From CAZXWN01 sp964644695 [NCBI: uncultured bacterium] (GTDB lineage: Bacteria; UBP4; UBA4092), in the NCBI GenBank assembly GCA_964644695.1, contig CAZXWN010000004.1:62001-126000 (forward strand): a stretch of 64,000 bases of DNA. Reading direction: 5' to 3'. Every line of letters starts with the position of its first letter. The stretch's first letter is position 1. Shown one piece after another: positions 38,541 to 48,995 of this stretch. A program made the translations under genes and the position numbers. Below the pieces are notes generated by a model. It did not search any database, was not told the DNA's origin, and worked only from the letters and a program-made list of their open reading frames with translations.

Positions 38541-39068
38541 ATTTTTCCCTCCTTTCTACTTTAAAATTGTAATTCTTTACTGTCAGAATTATATCGCTTT
38601 TTTTTGATTTCAACATTAAATCTGTCTTAATCATTATATAGTTGTAATTTTAAAATACAACCACCTTGCAAATATACTAGGTTACATTGGGGTTGTCAAG
38701 AATTATTTTATAATACAAATCCACCCCTGGATTCTTTTAAATTCTATCACATATTTATGCCAACTTCGACAATTCATTTAATCAAGTTATAGTACCTTAT
38801 TTTACTGTGAATAAATACCACATAAACCATTGATATTGTTTATTTTAAATACGCATAAATAAGTCCGACAACAGTTTCCAGAATCACAGAGAATTGATTA
38901 ACGCTTGATACAGAAGTCTATTAAAAACCCAAAGAAATCTACGACCCCTGTTTATATCTTGAAATCGATATAAGGGCATACAAAAAGGGGTTAAATCAAA
39001 CCATCCTTCAACCGACTCTTCTTTTCAAAGATAACTCCCTGTTTATAAAAAGGTTAAGTCCCTTACAT
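38541..39068. other. Long intergenic region upstream of the prepilin gene
   Basis: About 530 bp, AT-rich, no gene on either strand. A minus-strand TATAAT at 38588-38593 lies about 50 bp upstream of the prepilin start, without a matching -35. A long upstream region may hold regulator sites for the pilin, but none could be defined. Confidence 0.35.
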
Positions 39069-39120
39069 ACCGAAGGATTCACGGAGCAGCTCGGAGTAAG
39101 CCCGTGGATGATTCGTCACC
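39069..39120. repeat. Dispersed palindromic element, copy 3
   Basis: Reads CACGGAGCAGCTCGGAG then TAAGCCCGTGGATGATTCG; orientation opposite to copy 2 in its asymmetric outer arms. It lies just downstream of the atpC terminator. Confidence 0.75.
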
Positions 39121-39125
39121 AGACA

Positions 39126-39162
39126 ATAAAAAAACCGGAGAATTTTCATAGATTCTCCGGTT
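39126..39162 (-). terminator. Terminator of the ATP synthase operon
   Basis: Stem AACCGGAGAAT / ATTCTCCGGTT with T7 after it on the minus strand, 20 bp past the atpC stop. Confidence 0.88.
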
Positions 39163-39180
39163 ATAGGATTTTCTTTTAAC

Positions 39181-39456
39181 TTATTGGTCGTTTTCGTCTT
39201 GGGCGATTGAATCAGAGAGAATGGTCACTTGGTTAGAAGACACTTCCAACATACCACCCTGGATGTCATATAGGGCTTCCTGTCCATTTTCTAGTCTGAT
39301 GGTCAATTTACCATTGCTTAAAGCCGTCATTAAAGGGGCATGGTGGGCCAAAATACCAATATACCCCATAATACCCGGCGCGATAATAGATTCTGCGGTA
39401 CCGTTAAAAACAATCCGTTCCGGGGTCACAATTGAGAGTTTAAAGGTATTGGCCAT
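39181..39456 (-). CDS. atpC: ATP synthase F1 epsilon subunit, short form
   Basis: 91 residues. The N-terminal beta-sandwich is complete (FKLSIVTPERIVF, GYIGILAHHAPLMTALSNG, GGMLEVSSNQVTILSD), but the protein stops right after it. The two C-terminal helices that brake ATP hydrolysis in typical 130-140-residue epsilon subunits are missing. The stop lies just before the terminator, and no helix-like frame follows, so this looks like the natural form. Last gene of the operon, 19 bp after atpD. Confidence 0.93.
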   Translation of the reverse strand: MANTFKLSIVTPERIVFNGTAESIIAPGIMGYIGILAHHAPLMTALSNGKLTIRLENGQEALYDIQGGMLEVSSNQVTILSDSIAQDENDQ

Positions 39457-39475
39457 GCTAAGAGTATCCTATATC

Positions 39476-40906
<1,431 letters not shown>

Positions 40907-40918
40907 TCAGGGATTGAC

Positions 40919-41800
40919 TTAGCTCTTAAGAGCTTCAGACCCACCGACAATTTCAGAAATTTCCTTAGTAATCTGTGCCTGACGAATCTTGTTGGCCTTA
41001 AGGGTCAGGCTGTCTATCATATCCTGTGCGGCCGTTGTTGCATTTTTCATGGAAATCATCCGGGCACTGTGCTCGGAAGTAAAGGATTCTGCCACTGCGC
41101 TGAACATTCGAGTGCCCAAATAACGAGGCAGGAAATCGTGGAATATCTTGGCAGCATCGGGTTCGAATATATAATCCAATTCCATTTCATGTCCCGATTT
41201 TTTGGCAGAAGAATCCGGTGAGACTTGTATTTCAAAAGGCAGATACTTAAACATCGTCGGTTCATAACGCATGGCAGAAAGATATCTAGTGTGGAGCAGA
41301 TAAATCTCATCTGCTTCGCCCGACTCAAATATGCCAATTACTTTCTGGGTAACTTGATTAATCCGTGCATAATCGACATTCCCCAAAAGGTCCGTAATGC
41401 TCATGACAATCGGCCATTGCCGCCGCTTAAAGTAGTCATAAGCCTTTTTACCGATAATAGCCAGTTTTACATGGTCTTTGGGTTTGGAGAGGAGAAATTC
41501 TTCGGCCTTACGGATAATGTTCATATTATAAGAGCCGCAGAGGCCTTTGTCGCTGGCAACGATTACTAAAAGGGTGGACTTGACCGTTCTTGAGTCCAGC
41601 AGGGGATGAGATAAATCCCGGACGCTGGGTAAAAGGCGGTTCATCAGTTCTTCCATTTTTCGGCAATAGGGCCGGGATGACATAAGGCGAAATTCAGATT
41701 TTTTCAGCTTCGCCGCTGCCACCATTTGCATGGCTTTGGTTATCTGACGCGTGTTTTTAACACTGCGGATCTGATTGCGTGTCTGTCTTAATGATGCCAT
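40919..41800 (-). CDS. atpG: ATP synthase F1 gamma subunit
   Basis: 293 residues. Terminal helices of the central rotor shaft: MASLRQTRNQIRSVKNTRQI at the N-terminus, and ARMISMKNATTAAQDMIDSL with the tail RQAQITKEISEIVGGSEAL. Starts 6 bp after atpA ends. Confidence 0.97.
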   Translation of the reverse strand: MASLRQTRNQIRSVKNTRQITKAMQMVAAAKLKKSEFRLMSSRPYCRKMEELMNRLLPSVRDLSHPLLDSRTVKSTLLVIVASDKGLCGSYNMNIIRKAEEFLLSKPKDHVKLAIIGKKAYDYFKRRQWPIVMSITDLLGNVDYARINQVTQKVIGIFESGEADEIYLLHTRYLSAMRYEPTMFKYLPFEIQVSPDSSAKKSGHEMELDYIFEPDAAKIFHDFLPRYLGTRMFSAVAESFTSEHSARMISMKNATTAAQDMIDSLTLKANKIRQAQITKEISEIVGGSEALKS

Positions 41801-41806
41801 TACAAG

Positions 41807-43315
41807 TTATGCCTTATATGAAGTTTTAAATTGTTTAATCGCCTGTTCCAATTCAGCAGCCAGTTCATCACTGAGGACTTTCGTATCAGCGATATCATGC
41901 ATAATCTTGGGATATTCTTTTTGAAGGAATAAGACCAGTTGTTTTTCGAATTTCTTCAACAATTCAATCGGCTGGTCATCTAACAACCCTCGAGTCGCTG
42001 CAAAAATGATGACGACTTGTTGTTCCAAATTCATGGGGACATATTGGCCTTGCTTCAGCACTTCAACAACTCTTTCACCGCGAGTTAACTGGGACTGAGT
42101 GGCTTTATCTAAGTCAGAGCCGAACTGGGCAAATGCGGCTAATTCACGATACTGGGCCAAATCAAGACGTAAGCGCCCTGCAATCTTCTTCATGGCTTTT
42201 GTCTGCGCTGCACCACCAACACGCGACACAGAAATACCAACGTTGATAGCAGGCCGAACCCCTGCGTAGAACAAGTCTGTTTCCAGAAAGATTTGACCAT
42301 CGGTAATGGAGATAACATTCGTAGGAATATAAGCCGAGACATCGCCCGCCTGTGTTTCGATAATGGGTAATGCCGTCAAAGAACCCCCGCCTAATTCCTG
42401 AGACAATTTGGCGGCTCTTTCCAACAATCGGGAATGGCAATAGAAAACATCACCCGGATAGGCTTCCCGTCCCGGAGGACGACGTAATAGAAGTGATAAT
42501 TGACGATAGGCCTGTGCCTGTTTAGTTAAGTCATCATAGACGACCAGAGCGTGTTTTCCGTTATACATGAAATATTCGCCCATAGCACATCCGGCATATG
42601 GAGCGATGTATTGCAGAGACGCAGCATCATCAGCGGGTGCAGATACAATGGTGGTATATTCCATAGCGCCGTGTTTTCGTAACTCTTCGGCTACACCAAC
42701 GATGTTTGAAGACTTCTGCCCAATACCCACATAAATACAATAAACACCTTTACCTTTTTGGTTAATAATGGTGTCTACGGCAACAGCAGTCTTTCCAGTT
42801 TGCCGGTCACCGATGATCAATTCACGTTGACCACGGCCAATAGGAATCATCGAGTCCACTGCTTTAAGCCCAGTCATTAACGGCTCATAAACAGGCTGTC
42901 TCTGTAACACATTCGGAGAACCTGCTTCTATGGCGCGGAATTCCTTGGTAGCGATGGGGCCTTTGCCATCCAGTGGATGTCCTAGTGAGTTTACAACACG
43001 ACCCAATAACGCTTCACCCACCGGTACCTGGGCAATCCGGCCGGTCCGTTTTACCAAGTCACCTTCTTTGATATCACGGTCTGAACCGAACAAAACCGCA
43101 CCCACGGAATCTTCTTCCAGATTGAGTGCCATACCCATAACATCGCCAGTGAACTGGAGCAGCTCACCACTCATCACATTGTCCAACCCATAAATCCGGG
43201 CAATATTATCACCAACCTGCAGGATGATACCAACATCTTCCATCTTCAGGTCGCTTTTATATCGTTCCAGTTCTGCCTGGATTATGGAGCTGACTTCTTC
43301 GGGTCGTAATGCCAT
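41807..43315 (-). CDS. atpA: ATP synthase F1 alpha subunit
   Basis: 502 residues. Walker [32 protein letters not shown], and the arginine finger in the [16 protein letters not shown] region. Start at 43315 has AAGGAG six bases before it; an in-frame start six codons upstream is rejected. A weak hairpin (CCTGG/CCAGG) lies in the 69-bp gap after atpH. Confidence 0.98.
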   Translation of the reverse strand: MALRPEEVSSIIQAELERYKSDLKMEDVGIILQVGDNIARIYGLDNVMSGELLQFTGDVMGMALNLEEDSVGAVLFGSDRDIKEGDLVKRTGRIAQVPVGEALLGRVVNSLGHPLDGKGPIATKEFRAIEAGSPNVLQRQPVYEPLMTGLKAVDSMIPIGRGQRELIIGDRQTGKTAVAVDTIINQKGKGVYCIYVGIGQKSSNIVGVAEELRKHGAMEYTTIVSAPADDAASLQYIAPYAGCAMGEYFMYNGKHALVVYDDLTKQAQAYRQLSLLLRRPPGREAYPGDVFYCHSRLLERAAKLSQELGGGSLTALPIIETQAGDVSAYIPTNVISITDGQIFLETDLFYAGVRPAINVGISVSRVGGAAQTKAMKKIAGRLRLDLAQYRELAAFAQFGSDLDKATQSQLTRGERVVEVLKQGQYVPMNLEQQVVIIFAATRGLLDDQPIELLKKFEKQLVLFLQKEYPKIMHDIADTKVLSDELAAELEQAIKQFKTSYKA

Positions 43316-43384
43316 ATTTATCTCCTTGAACAACCTGGTAATTCACTCCAGGCTTTTACCGTTCAAAATGTATATGCAATCTTC

Positions 43385-43933
43385 TTAATGAACATGCACC
43401 GACATAAGTCGGTCTCTTAAATTATTTAATTGGCTGCGAAAACTTCCGTCAATCATATGGTTATGAAAATTCACTATTACGCCGCCCAATATCCGTTTAT
43501 CTACTTTATGTTCCAACCGGATTTGTTTACCCGTTAACACTTGCAGTTTCAGTTGTAACTTATTCGAAAGGTCTTCCGACATGGGAACAGCTGTAATCAC
43601 CTGGGCCTTCTGAATGCCAGCTTCCTCATCCACTTTTTCAAAGAAAAACTCAATTATCTCAGACATCTGGCTGATACGCTTATGCCGTAACAAAATCAGA
43701 ATAAATTCGTATGTAAGCTGGGAGACTTTCCCCTCCAGAACCGCCCGAATAAATTTCATTTTCTCATCCAGGGAGAACTGTGGACCTTCGATAAATCGAC
43801 GAAAGTCCTGTTTTGTTTCCATGATGGGTTGAAACAACTGCATTTCACTGACAATCTGGTCCAGAATCCCCAACTTACGAGATTCCTGATAAAGCGCATG
43901 CGCATAGATTATGGAGGATATGGGATCTTTCAT
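43385..43933 (-). CDS. atpH: ATP synthase F1 delta subunit (OSCP)
   Basis: 182 residues. Helical N-terminal domain and the C-terminal signature VTAVPMSEDLSNKLQ, LEHKVDKRILGGVIV, IDGSFRSQLNNLRDRL. It joins the peripheral stalk to F1. Overlaps atpF by 4 bp (ATGA). Confidence 0.95.
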   Translation of the reverse strand: MKDPISSIIYAHALYQESRKLGILDQIVSEMQLFQPIMETKQDFRRFIEGPQFSLDEKMKFIRAVLEGKVSQLTYEFILILLRHKRISQMSEIIEFFFEKVDEEAGIQKAQVITAVPMSEDLSNKLQLKLQVLTGKQIRLEHKVDKRILGGVIVNFHNHMIDGSFRSQLNNLRDRLMSVHVH

Positions 43934-44415
43934 TTAAGCTGCCCAATCTCATCAATAAAATCTTCTATTTCCTTCCGATGACGTGCCTCATCAAGCTGGT
44001 CTTTGATAACCTTTTCGGCAGCAGCCATAGACAATGTTACAATCTGATTCCGGAGTTCCATTCTCGCCTTAGAGACTTCCAACTCGATGCTGGTTTTCGC
44101 TTTTTCCAGAATTTCGTGGGCTTCTGTGCGAGCTTTGGTTTGCATTTCAGTAGAGACCCTATGTCCTTCACTTATAGCCAGGGCTTCTTTTTCCCGAGCA
44201 ATCTGGTCGATATGGGCCAGCTTCTCATTCAAATCATCACGAATTTTCTCGACATCCGCTCGAGCCTTCTCAACTTTGGCAAAGTCGTCCAGAATCTTCT
44301 GCTTCCGAGCATCCATCATCGCAAGGAGAGGACCCCAGGCAAATTTCTTTAATAGCCAAAATAGAAGGATAAATCCTACTATCTGTGTCAGTAGTTGTTT
44401 TATTCCAATATCCAA
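43930..44415 (-). CDS. atpF: ATP synthase Fo subunit b
   Basis: 161 residues. One transmembrane helix (about 5-27, QLLTQIVGFILLFWLLKKF) followed by a long charged coiled coil with DARKQKILDDFAKVEKARAD. The start is taken as TTG at 44415, with GAGAGG nine bases upstream; a TTG three codons before it touches that site. Only one b gene is present, so a homodimeric stalk is expected. Confidence 0.93.
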   Translation of the reverse strand: MDIGIKQLLTQIVGFILLFWLLKKFAWGPLLAMMDARKQKILDDFAKVEKARADVEKIRDDLNEKLAHIDQIAREKEALAISEGHRVSTEMQTKARTEAHEILEKAKTSIELEVSKARMELRNQIVTLSMAAAEKVIKDQLDEARHRKEIEDFIDEIGQLK

Positions 44416-44475
44416 TGCAGTCAACCTCTCTGTAGTTCCGGTCAGGTTACTCCGGAATGGATAAGTATTCAGAAA

Positions 44476-44503
44476 AGGGGATTTGACCTGTTGCCAAATC
44501 CCT
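44476..44503 (-). other. Intercistronic stem-loop between atpE and atpF
   Basis: Stem GGGATTTG / CAAATCCC with a 9-nt loop, followed on the minus strand by CCCCTTTTC. Could act as a weak terminator or RNA stabiliser that raises atpE output above the later genes, as the c-ring needs many copies. Confidence 0.55.
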
Positions 44504-44526
44504 GAATCTCAAGACTAATCCAGTGG

Positions 44527-44760
44527 TTATCCGATTTTGCCCATTAAGACAAACACCGTTGCAAACGCATAAATCGTTAAGGCTTCGATAAGCGCACAAC
44601 CAATGATCATGGACGTCAGGATTTTACCCTGAATTTCAGGTTGACGGCTCATGGCTTCCATTGCGGCAGCGACAGCCCGTCCTAAACCTAAGGCCGAACC
44701 AAAGGCAGCGATACCCAGTCCCAGCGGCAGTGCAAATGCTAATGCAGTTCTAAAATCCAT
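44527..44760 (-). CDS. atpE: ATP synthase Fo subunit c
   Basis: 77 residues, two transmembrane helices joined by the polar loop SRQPEIQGK. Ion-binding Glu59 sits in CALIEALTIYAF. The residues that define sodium binding (Gln in helix 1, Ser after the Glu) are Leu26 and Ala60 here, so the ring should carry protons. Start follows AGGAGG. Confidence 0.97.
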   Translation of the reverse strand: MDFRTALAFALPLGLGIAAFGSALGLGRAVAAAMEAMSRQPEIQGKILTSMIIGCALIEALTIYAFATVFVLMGKIG

Positions 44761-44791
44761 GTCTATTCCTCCTAAAATGAGTTCCAGTTAT

Positions 44792-45715
44792 TTAAGCGTG
44801 TTTTTCTTCCGTCACCCCAGAACTTTCATGTTCGTGAGGCAGCATCAGGAATATATATATTGTTGATAACAAACTAAAAACCATGGCCTGAATAGTACCC
44901 GTCAGAATTCCCAGCAGTAAGAAGGGGAATTGCAATGGAACCCCAATCGGGCTGTGGATAAAACTGACCATCATAATTCCAATGGTAATAAAAATACCAA
45001 TCACCAAATCTTCGCCCATGACATTACCAAAGAGTCGTAATCCCAGAGAAATGGGCTTAATCAATTCTTCCATAATATGAAGGGGCATCATCAGGGGCAC
45101 CAACATCCAGGTAATGAGATCGTTAGGTGAACCACACAAATGGTGAAGGTACCCTAAAATACCATTTTCTTTTATAGCGGTGAATTGAACATAACAAAAC
45201 ACACAGATACCCAGGGCAAACGTTGTTTCAATCATGCTGGTGGGTGATTTAACAAACGGAATCAATCCCGATATATTCATACACCAGATATAGACAAACA
45301 AGGTCACAATGAATGGCGTGTACTTTCGGCCCCTGGGGCCACACATTTCACAAACCAGGGAATCGACCGCCTCAAGAACCATCTCAAACAGATTTTGTAA
45401 TCGATTGGGAATGAGTCCTCTGTTACGGCTGGCGATCAAAGCCAACACCAAGATAACACCACCCACGATAAAAGCAAAAAACTGCGCCTCAAAATGATGG
45501 AGAAATTCAATTACTGCATTATGCGGAAAATACTGATTCAATAAAACAATCAGGTTGGGCGGTTCCAATTCGGGACTATGAGCCGCCTTTTCTGCCACAT
45601 GGGCAACAGTATTGATTGCTTCCGATGGATATAAAGGCACCGGAGCCGACGAGGCTCCGAGGGTTTCTTCGATGATTTTCGTTGTTGCTTGTGCTAGTAA
45701 GTGTTCAGAAGGCAT
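44792..45715 (-). CDS. atpB: ATP synthase Fo subunit a
   Basis: 307 residues with about 75 extra polar N-terminal residues before the first helix, then the polytopic domain. The essential Arg lies in SLGLRLFGNVMGED, preceded by HIMEELIKPI. It forms the two ion half-channels against the c-ring. No clear ribosome site before 45715; an internal start is possible, since the first 70 residues are poorly conserved in such proteins. Confidence 0.95.
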   Translation of the reverse strand: MPSEHLLAQATTKIIEETLGASSAPVPLYPSEAINTVAHVAEKAAHSPELEPPNLIVLLNQYFPHNAVIEFLHHFEAQFFAFIVGGVILVLALIASRNRGLIPNRLQNLFEMVLEAVDSLVCEMCGPRGRKYTPFIVTLFVYIWCMNISGLIPFVKSPTSMIETTFALGICVFCYVQFTAIKENGILGYLHHLCGSPNDLITWMLVPLMMPLHIMEELIKPISLGLRLFGNVMGEDLVIGIFITIGIMMVSFIHSPIGVPLQFPFLLLGILTGTIQAMVFSLLSTIYIFLMLPHEHESSGVTEEKHA

Positions 45716-45735
45716 ATATATATTCTACTTAAGGT

Positions 45736-46152
45736 TTACTCTTTTATGTCAGTAATCTCTTGTTTTCCTGTTACAACTGGGACCAACATCCGTCCCATAA
45801 CTTTCAAGATGATGACGGCAAAAGGAACATGAAATCCAACCATCAGACTTAATATCGGAAATTGTCCGGACATCATCAGCCACGCACCCGTACCATACAG
45901 AAGGGGAAACTTGATCAATACCCCTAATAATAACTGACGGATTGGCTTCCGGGGTGTAACCAAACCACCCACCAGTAACCACTTGATTAACCACAAATTG
46001 GCAATGTTCCATAACGAACCCACCAATATGCCGTTGGCCCAGTCTATCCGGGAATAAACACTCATAAAAACATATACCAGCGCCGTGATGACTCCCGACC
46101 ATATCAAGACATGGTTAAACCACTCAATATCAAATCCTTTGCTGATTTTCAT
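45736..46152 (-). CDS. atpI: ATP synthase subunit I-like protein (AtpI)
   Basis: 138 residues with four transmembrane helices, short GxL-rich loops and WLIKWLLVGG in the second. It precedes atpB at 20 bp, as AtpI does, and would help insert Mg or assemble the c-ring. The frame continues 13 codons upstream, but the ATG at 46152 looks the better start. Assigned mainly from position and topology. Confidence 0.65.
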   Translation of the reverse strand: MKISKGFDIEWFNHVLIWSGVITALVYVFMSVYSRIDWANGILVGSLWNIANLWLIKWLLVGGLVTPRKPIRQLLLGVLIKFPLLYGTGAWLMMSGQFPILSLMVGFHVPFAVIILKVMGRMLVPVVTGKQEITDIKE

Positions 46153-46333
46153 GGAATTATAACCTGTTCTGTGGGTTTTCGCACTCAACAACCTGCTTTA
46201 TTTAATTTTATCATTAATTACATTTTAGGAATATAGTTTCCATGAAGGAATTGCATTCCTAATTAACAGTAATCGGATATGAATATAAAACAATCCGGGC
46301 ACGAATCCTGTTCCCGGAATTATGTTTATGGTA

Positions 46334-46361
46334 TTGACAATATCATATTTAGAACTAGCAT
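46334..46361 (+). promoter_or_regulatory. Candidate promoter of the glutamine synthetase gene
   Basis: TTGACA (46334-46339), 16-bp spacer, TAGCAT (46356-46361). This would give a leader of more than 200 nt before the start at 46585. Confidence 0.4.
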
Positions 46362-46514
46362 GCCAAACCTTGCAAAATAGGGATATTTTACTAGAAAATA
46401 ATAAGTCCCTACCACGATAAATTATCTCCAGGGATACTTCAAAGACCAGCGCCCCAAATGTTGGGATGTATTTACACTTTTGGGTCCAAAATGGAAACGA
46501 AAGGAGATTATTTT

Positions 46515-46523
46515 ATGTTTTAG
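46515..46523 (+). other. Two-codon leader frame (Met-Phe-stop) with strong ribosome site
   Basis: ATG TTT TAG, preceded by AAAGGAG at 46500-46506 with an ideal 8-nt gap, 62 nt before the glutamine synthetase start. It may be a regulatory minimal upstream frame or an accident of sequence. Confidence 0.3.
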
Positions 46524-46584
46524 ATAAGAGGCCATCAGACCAAACAATCAAAAACAAACTAACGGAAAGGGTAAGGTATTTATT

Positions 46585-48522
46585 ATGTCTGGTGAACTAA
46601 ATTCAGTCACAGAAAGTAAACTTGTCTATTATGTCCCGCCAAGTCAGCACAGTGCGGATGCAGTGGAGAAACTATTACGGGATCATCCCGAGATAAAATT
46701 TGTCTCTCTGGTTGGAGTGGACCTGGGAGGAAACGATACTGACGAAAAAATCCCCATCCCCTGCTTTCTAAAGAATATCCGGCAGATGTTGTCCCAGGGA
46801 GTCCAAACCGACGGCTCCAGCGTTATTCTTCCAGAAATAGCAACCCTCAATAATGCCCGCGTCGATTTAATTCCCGATATGGATGTCAACTGGTTTGTGG
46901 ATTATAACGATTCCTTCGTGGATGATGCCACAGGTTTACCGGTCGGCACTTTAAGGATTCCGGCATTTCTCGTTCATAACGATACTCACCGCGTAGATTC
47001 ACGCTCCGTCTTAAAAAATGCGACAGATTATTTCAAGAAAGAACTTCTTGAATTATTAAAACAACACCCGAGAATTCTCAGCCAGTTCAGCATTGAATCT
47101 GTGGATGAGATTGCGGATATCACTTTAACCGCCGCGACCGAACTGGAATTCTGGGTCAAAACACCTGATTATGAAGCCGATGTTGAACAGCTCACAACTT
47201 CACAGGTCCTGCAGGAACAGTATTGGAAACGAACGATTGGACCGGTCCGCAGTGCGCTTGAAAAAACCCTTCTGGTTCTGGATGAATACGGACTGGGTGT
47301 CGAGATGGGCCACAAGGAAGTCGGTGGCGTTAAAGCCAAACTGGCTCAAGGCGGCAATTTCGACCACATCATGGAGCAATTGGAAATCGACTGGACTTAC
47401 AGTAATGCTCTTCAGACAGCGGACAACGAATCTCTGGTCAGAAACCTGGTAAAAGATACCTTTATCCGATACGGGCTTGAAGTTACTTTCATGGCAAAAC
47501 CGATTGAAGGGATTGCCGGTAACGGAGAACACACCCATCTGGGGATGTCTGTAAAATTAAAAGATGGCCGCAAGATCAACCTCTTTTCTCCACCGGATAT
47601 GAAATCTGATTTTATGAGTCCCATCGGTTGGGGTGCTTTAATGGGACTGTTAAAAAATTACGAAGTTGTAAATCCTTTTGTCTCTGCCACCAATGATGCA
47701 TTAAATCGACTGAAACCCGGGTTTGAAGCCCCGGTTTGTATTGTCGCCTCTGTCGGACATCAGGTAGAGGTCCCGTCCCGTAACAGAACCGTTCTGGCGG
47801 GTCTGGTCCGCGATATGACCAATCCATTATCCACTCGCTTTGAATTGCGGGCACCAAATCCGACAAGTAATACCTACATGGTTCTTTCCAGTGTCATTAT
47901 GGCGATGATGGATGGAATAAAGGCCGCAGTTGCTTCCGGGAAATCGGCCAAAGAACTGGAAACAGAATTTTCCAAACCTGCGGGTGAAGATAAATTTTAT
48001 CTGGAGACCAATCGGGCCTATCGAAGTGAAGAAGATGTGTTTGAACATTTCTCCAGTGAACAACGGGATTCCCTGTTTGGGATTCCTCCCGCCACAGTCT
48101 GGGAGAATCTCTCCAATCTAATGAATCACCCTTCGAAGCTTCAGGCACTTCATCAGGGAAGTGTTTTCAGTGATGCCATCATACGGTCCTACTCACAGGC
48201 CATTTTGAGTTTGTGGGCAACTGAATTGAAGACTCGAATTATTCCCGACAATATGGATTTTGTCCGAAGCTGTCACCGGATGAAACAATCGGATAATGTA
48301 GCGGACCTGGATGTGGTGACCTGGGAAAAAATCAACAACCTCCGCAACTATCTGATGAAAGACCGCCTCAATCATAAATCCTTATTTACCCGTATTAGGG
48401 AAAGTATTGATAAACGGGATTATGCCACTGTTTCCCGCCTGCAAGTGGAAATGAGTGAGCGGGTATCCGAGTTAGCCTATATCTATGCAGAATATAAAAA
48501 GAATCTTTTTGAACTCGATTAA
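46585..48522 (+). CDS. Glutamine synthetase, long form (about 645 residues)
   Basis: 645 residues. Glutamine synthetase motifs: TDGSSVILPE near residue 75, ATELEFWVKTPD (metal Glu), EMGHKEVGGVKAK, GIAGNGEHTHLGMSVKLKDG (His/Gly catalytic), NPFVSATNDALNRLKPGFEAP, VPSRNRTVL and TRFELRAPNPTSNTY. About 150 residues follow the usual GSI end and are helical (AYIYAEYKKNLFEL at the end). It joins ammonia and glutamate at the cost of ATP. It is longer than GSI (about 450-470) and shorter than GSIII (about 700 or more); I leave the class open. No adenylylation gene is nearby. Confidence 0.9.
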   Translation: MSGELNSVTESKLVYYVPPSQHSADAVEKLLRDHPEIKFVSLVGVDLGGNDTDEKIPIPCFLKNIRQMLSQGVQTDGSSVILPEIATLNNARVDLIPDMDVNWFVDYNDSFVDDATGLPVGTLRIPAFLVHNDTHRVDSRSVLKNATDYFKKELLELLKQHPRILSQFSIESVDEIADITLTAATELEFWVKTPDYEADVEQLTTSQVLQEQYWKRTIGPVRSALEKTLLVLDEYGLGVEMGHKEVGGVKAKLAQGGNFDHIMEQLEIDWTYSNALQTADNESLVRNLVKDTFIRYGLEVTFMAKPIEGIAGNGEHTHLGMSVKLKDGRKINLFSPPDMKSDFMSPIGWGALMGLLKNYEVVNPFVSATNDALNRLKPGFEAPVCIVASVGHQVEVPSRNRTVLAGLVRDMTNPLSTRFELRAPNPTSNTYMVLSSVIMAMMDGIKAAVASGKSAKELETEFSKPAGEDKFYLETNRAYRSEEDVFEHFSSEQRDSLFGIPPATVWENLSNLMNHPSKLQALHQGSVFSDAIIRSYSQAILSLWATELKTRIIPDNMDFVRSCHRMKQSDNVADLDVVTWEKINNLRNYLMKDRLNHKSLFTRIRESIDKRDYATVSRLQVEMSERVSELAYIYAEYKKNLFELD

Positions 48523-48535
48523 TCAGTAAAAATTA

Positions 48536-48571
48536 ATAAAGCCGGTCGAAACCATTCGGCCGGCTTTTTCT
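48536..48571 (+). terminator. Terminator after glutamine synthetase
   Basis: Stem AAAGCCGG.CGAA / TTCG.CCGGCTTT with one mismatch and T5 at the end. Confidence 0.88.
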
Positions 48572-48587
48572 TATCTCTAAAACTCAA

Positions 48588-48866
48588 TTACTCATCATTT
48601 CGATAATCGTTGTAATCCCAACTCCATCCGATTTCTTGCCGGTCCTGGTGAGAACTATTGCCCTGCACCTTTTCATCACCAAATCGATAGGATACCCGGG
48701 GTTCACAAAGATATTTCTTTAACGGTGAAGTCCGGCCACATTTCATACACAAATACCGGGCAGGATATACCCGTTTCATGTATTCCCCAGGATAACGATT
48801 CATTTGTCCTTCCTCAACCCATTTACATAAGGTCAATTCAGGGTTAAGTTTTCGTGCTTTTTTCAT
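48588..48866 (-). CDS. Small Cys-rich protein, paralogue of the one at 49260
   Basis: 92 residues. LCKWVEEGQM-type N-terminus, then PGEYMKRVYPARYLC, MKCGRTSPLKKYLCEP and an acidic tail. The pattern C...YPxxYxKxVxPxRYxCxKCGRxxxxKxxLCEP recurs in the protein encoded at 49260-49493, so the two are related. The four cysteines suggest a zinc or iron site. Function unknown; probably a conserved small protein seen in several anaerobic lineages. Confidence 0.6.
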   Translation of the reverse strand: MKKARKLNPELTLCKWVEEGQMNRYPGEYMKRVYPARYLCMKCGRTSPLKKYLCEPRVSYRFGDEKVQGNSSHQDRQEIGWSWDYNDYRNDE

Positions 48867-48995
48867 AAATTTTGTCTGCTCTTTCGAGTATTAAAAGGTC
48901 ATGTGATATACATCACCCTCTACTTGATAAAATACCTGATTTCAGTGATGAAGGCAACTTCAGGAGACCCATGGAGGGAAACTGGCAGGGGGTAT

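Larger units (their letters stand above)
46153..46584. other. Divergent control region between atpI and glutamine synthetase
   Basis: About 430 bp. Inverted repeats TTAGGAAT (46225-46232) / ATTCCTAA (46255-46262), with a nested AGGAAT-TGC-ATTCCT at 46246-46260, lie near the atp side. A candidate glutamine synthetase promoter is at 46334-46361, and a minimal open frame at 46515-46523. No glnA-type glutamine riboswitch consensus was found. Confidence 0.45.

Noticed and set aside
46192-46584. Glutamine riboswitch before glutamine synthetase
   Set aside because: No match to the conserved glnA RNA core could be found.
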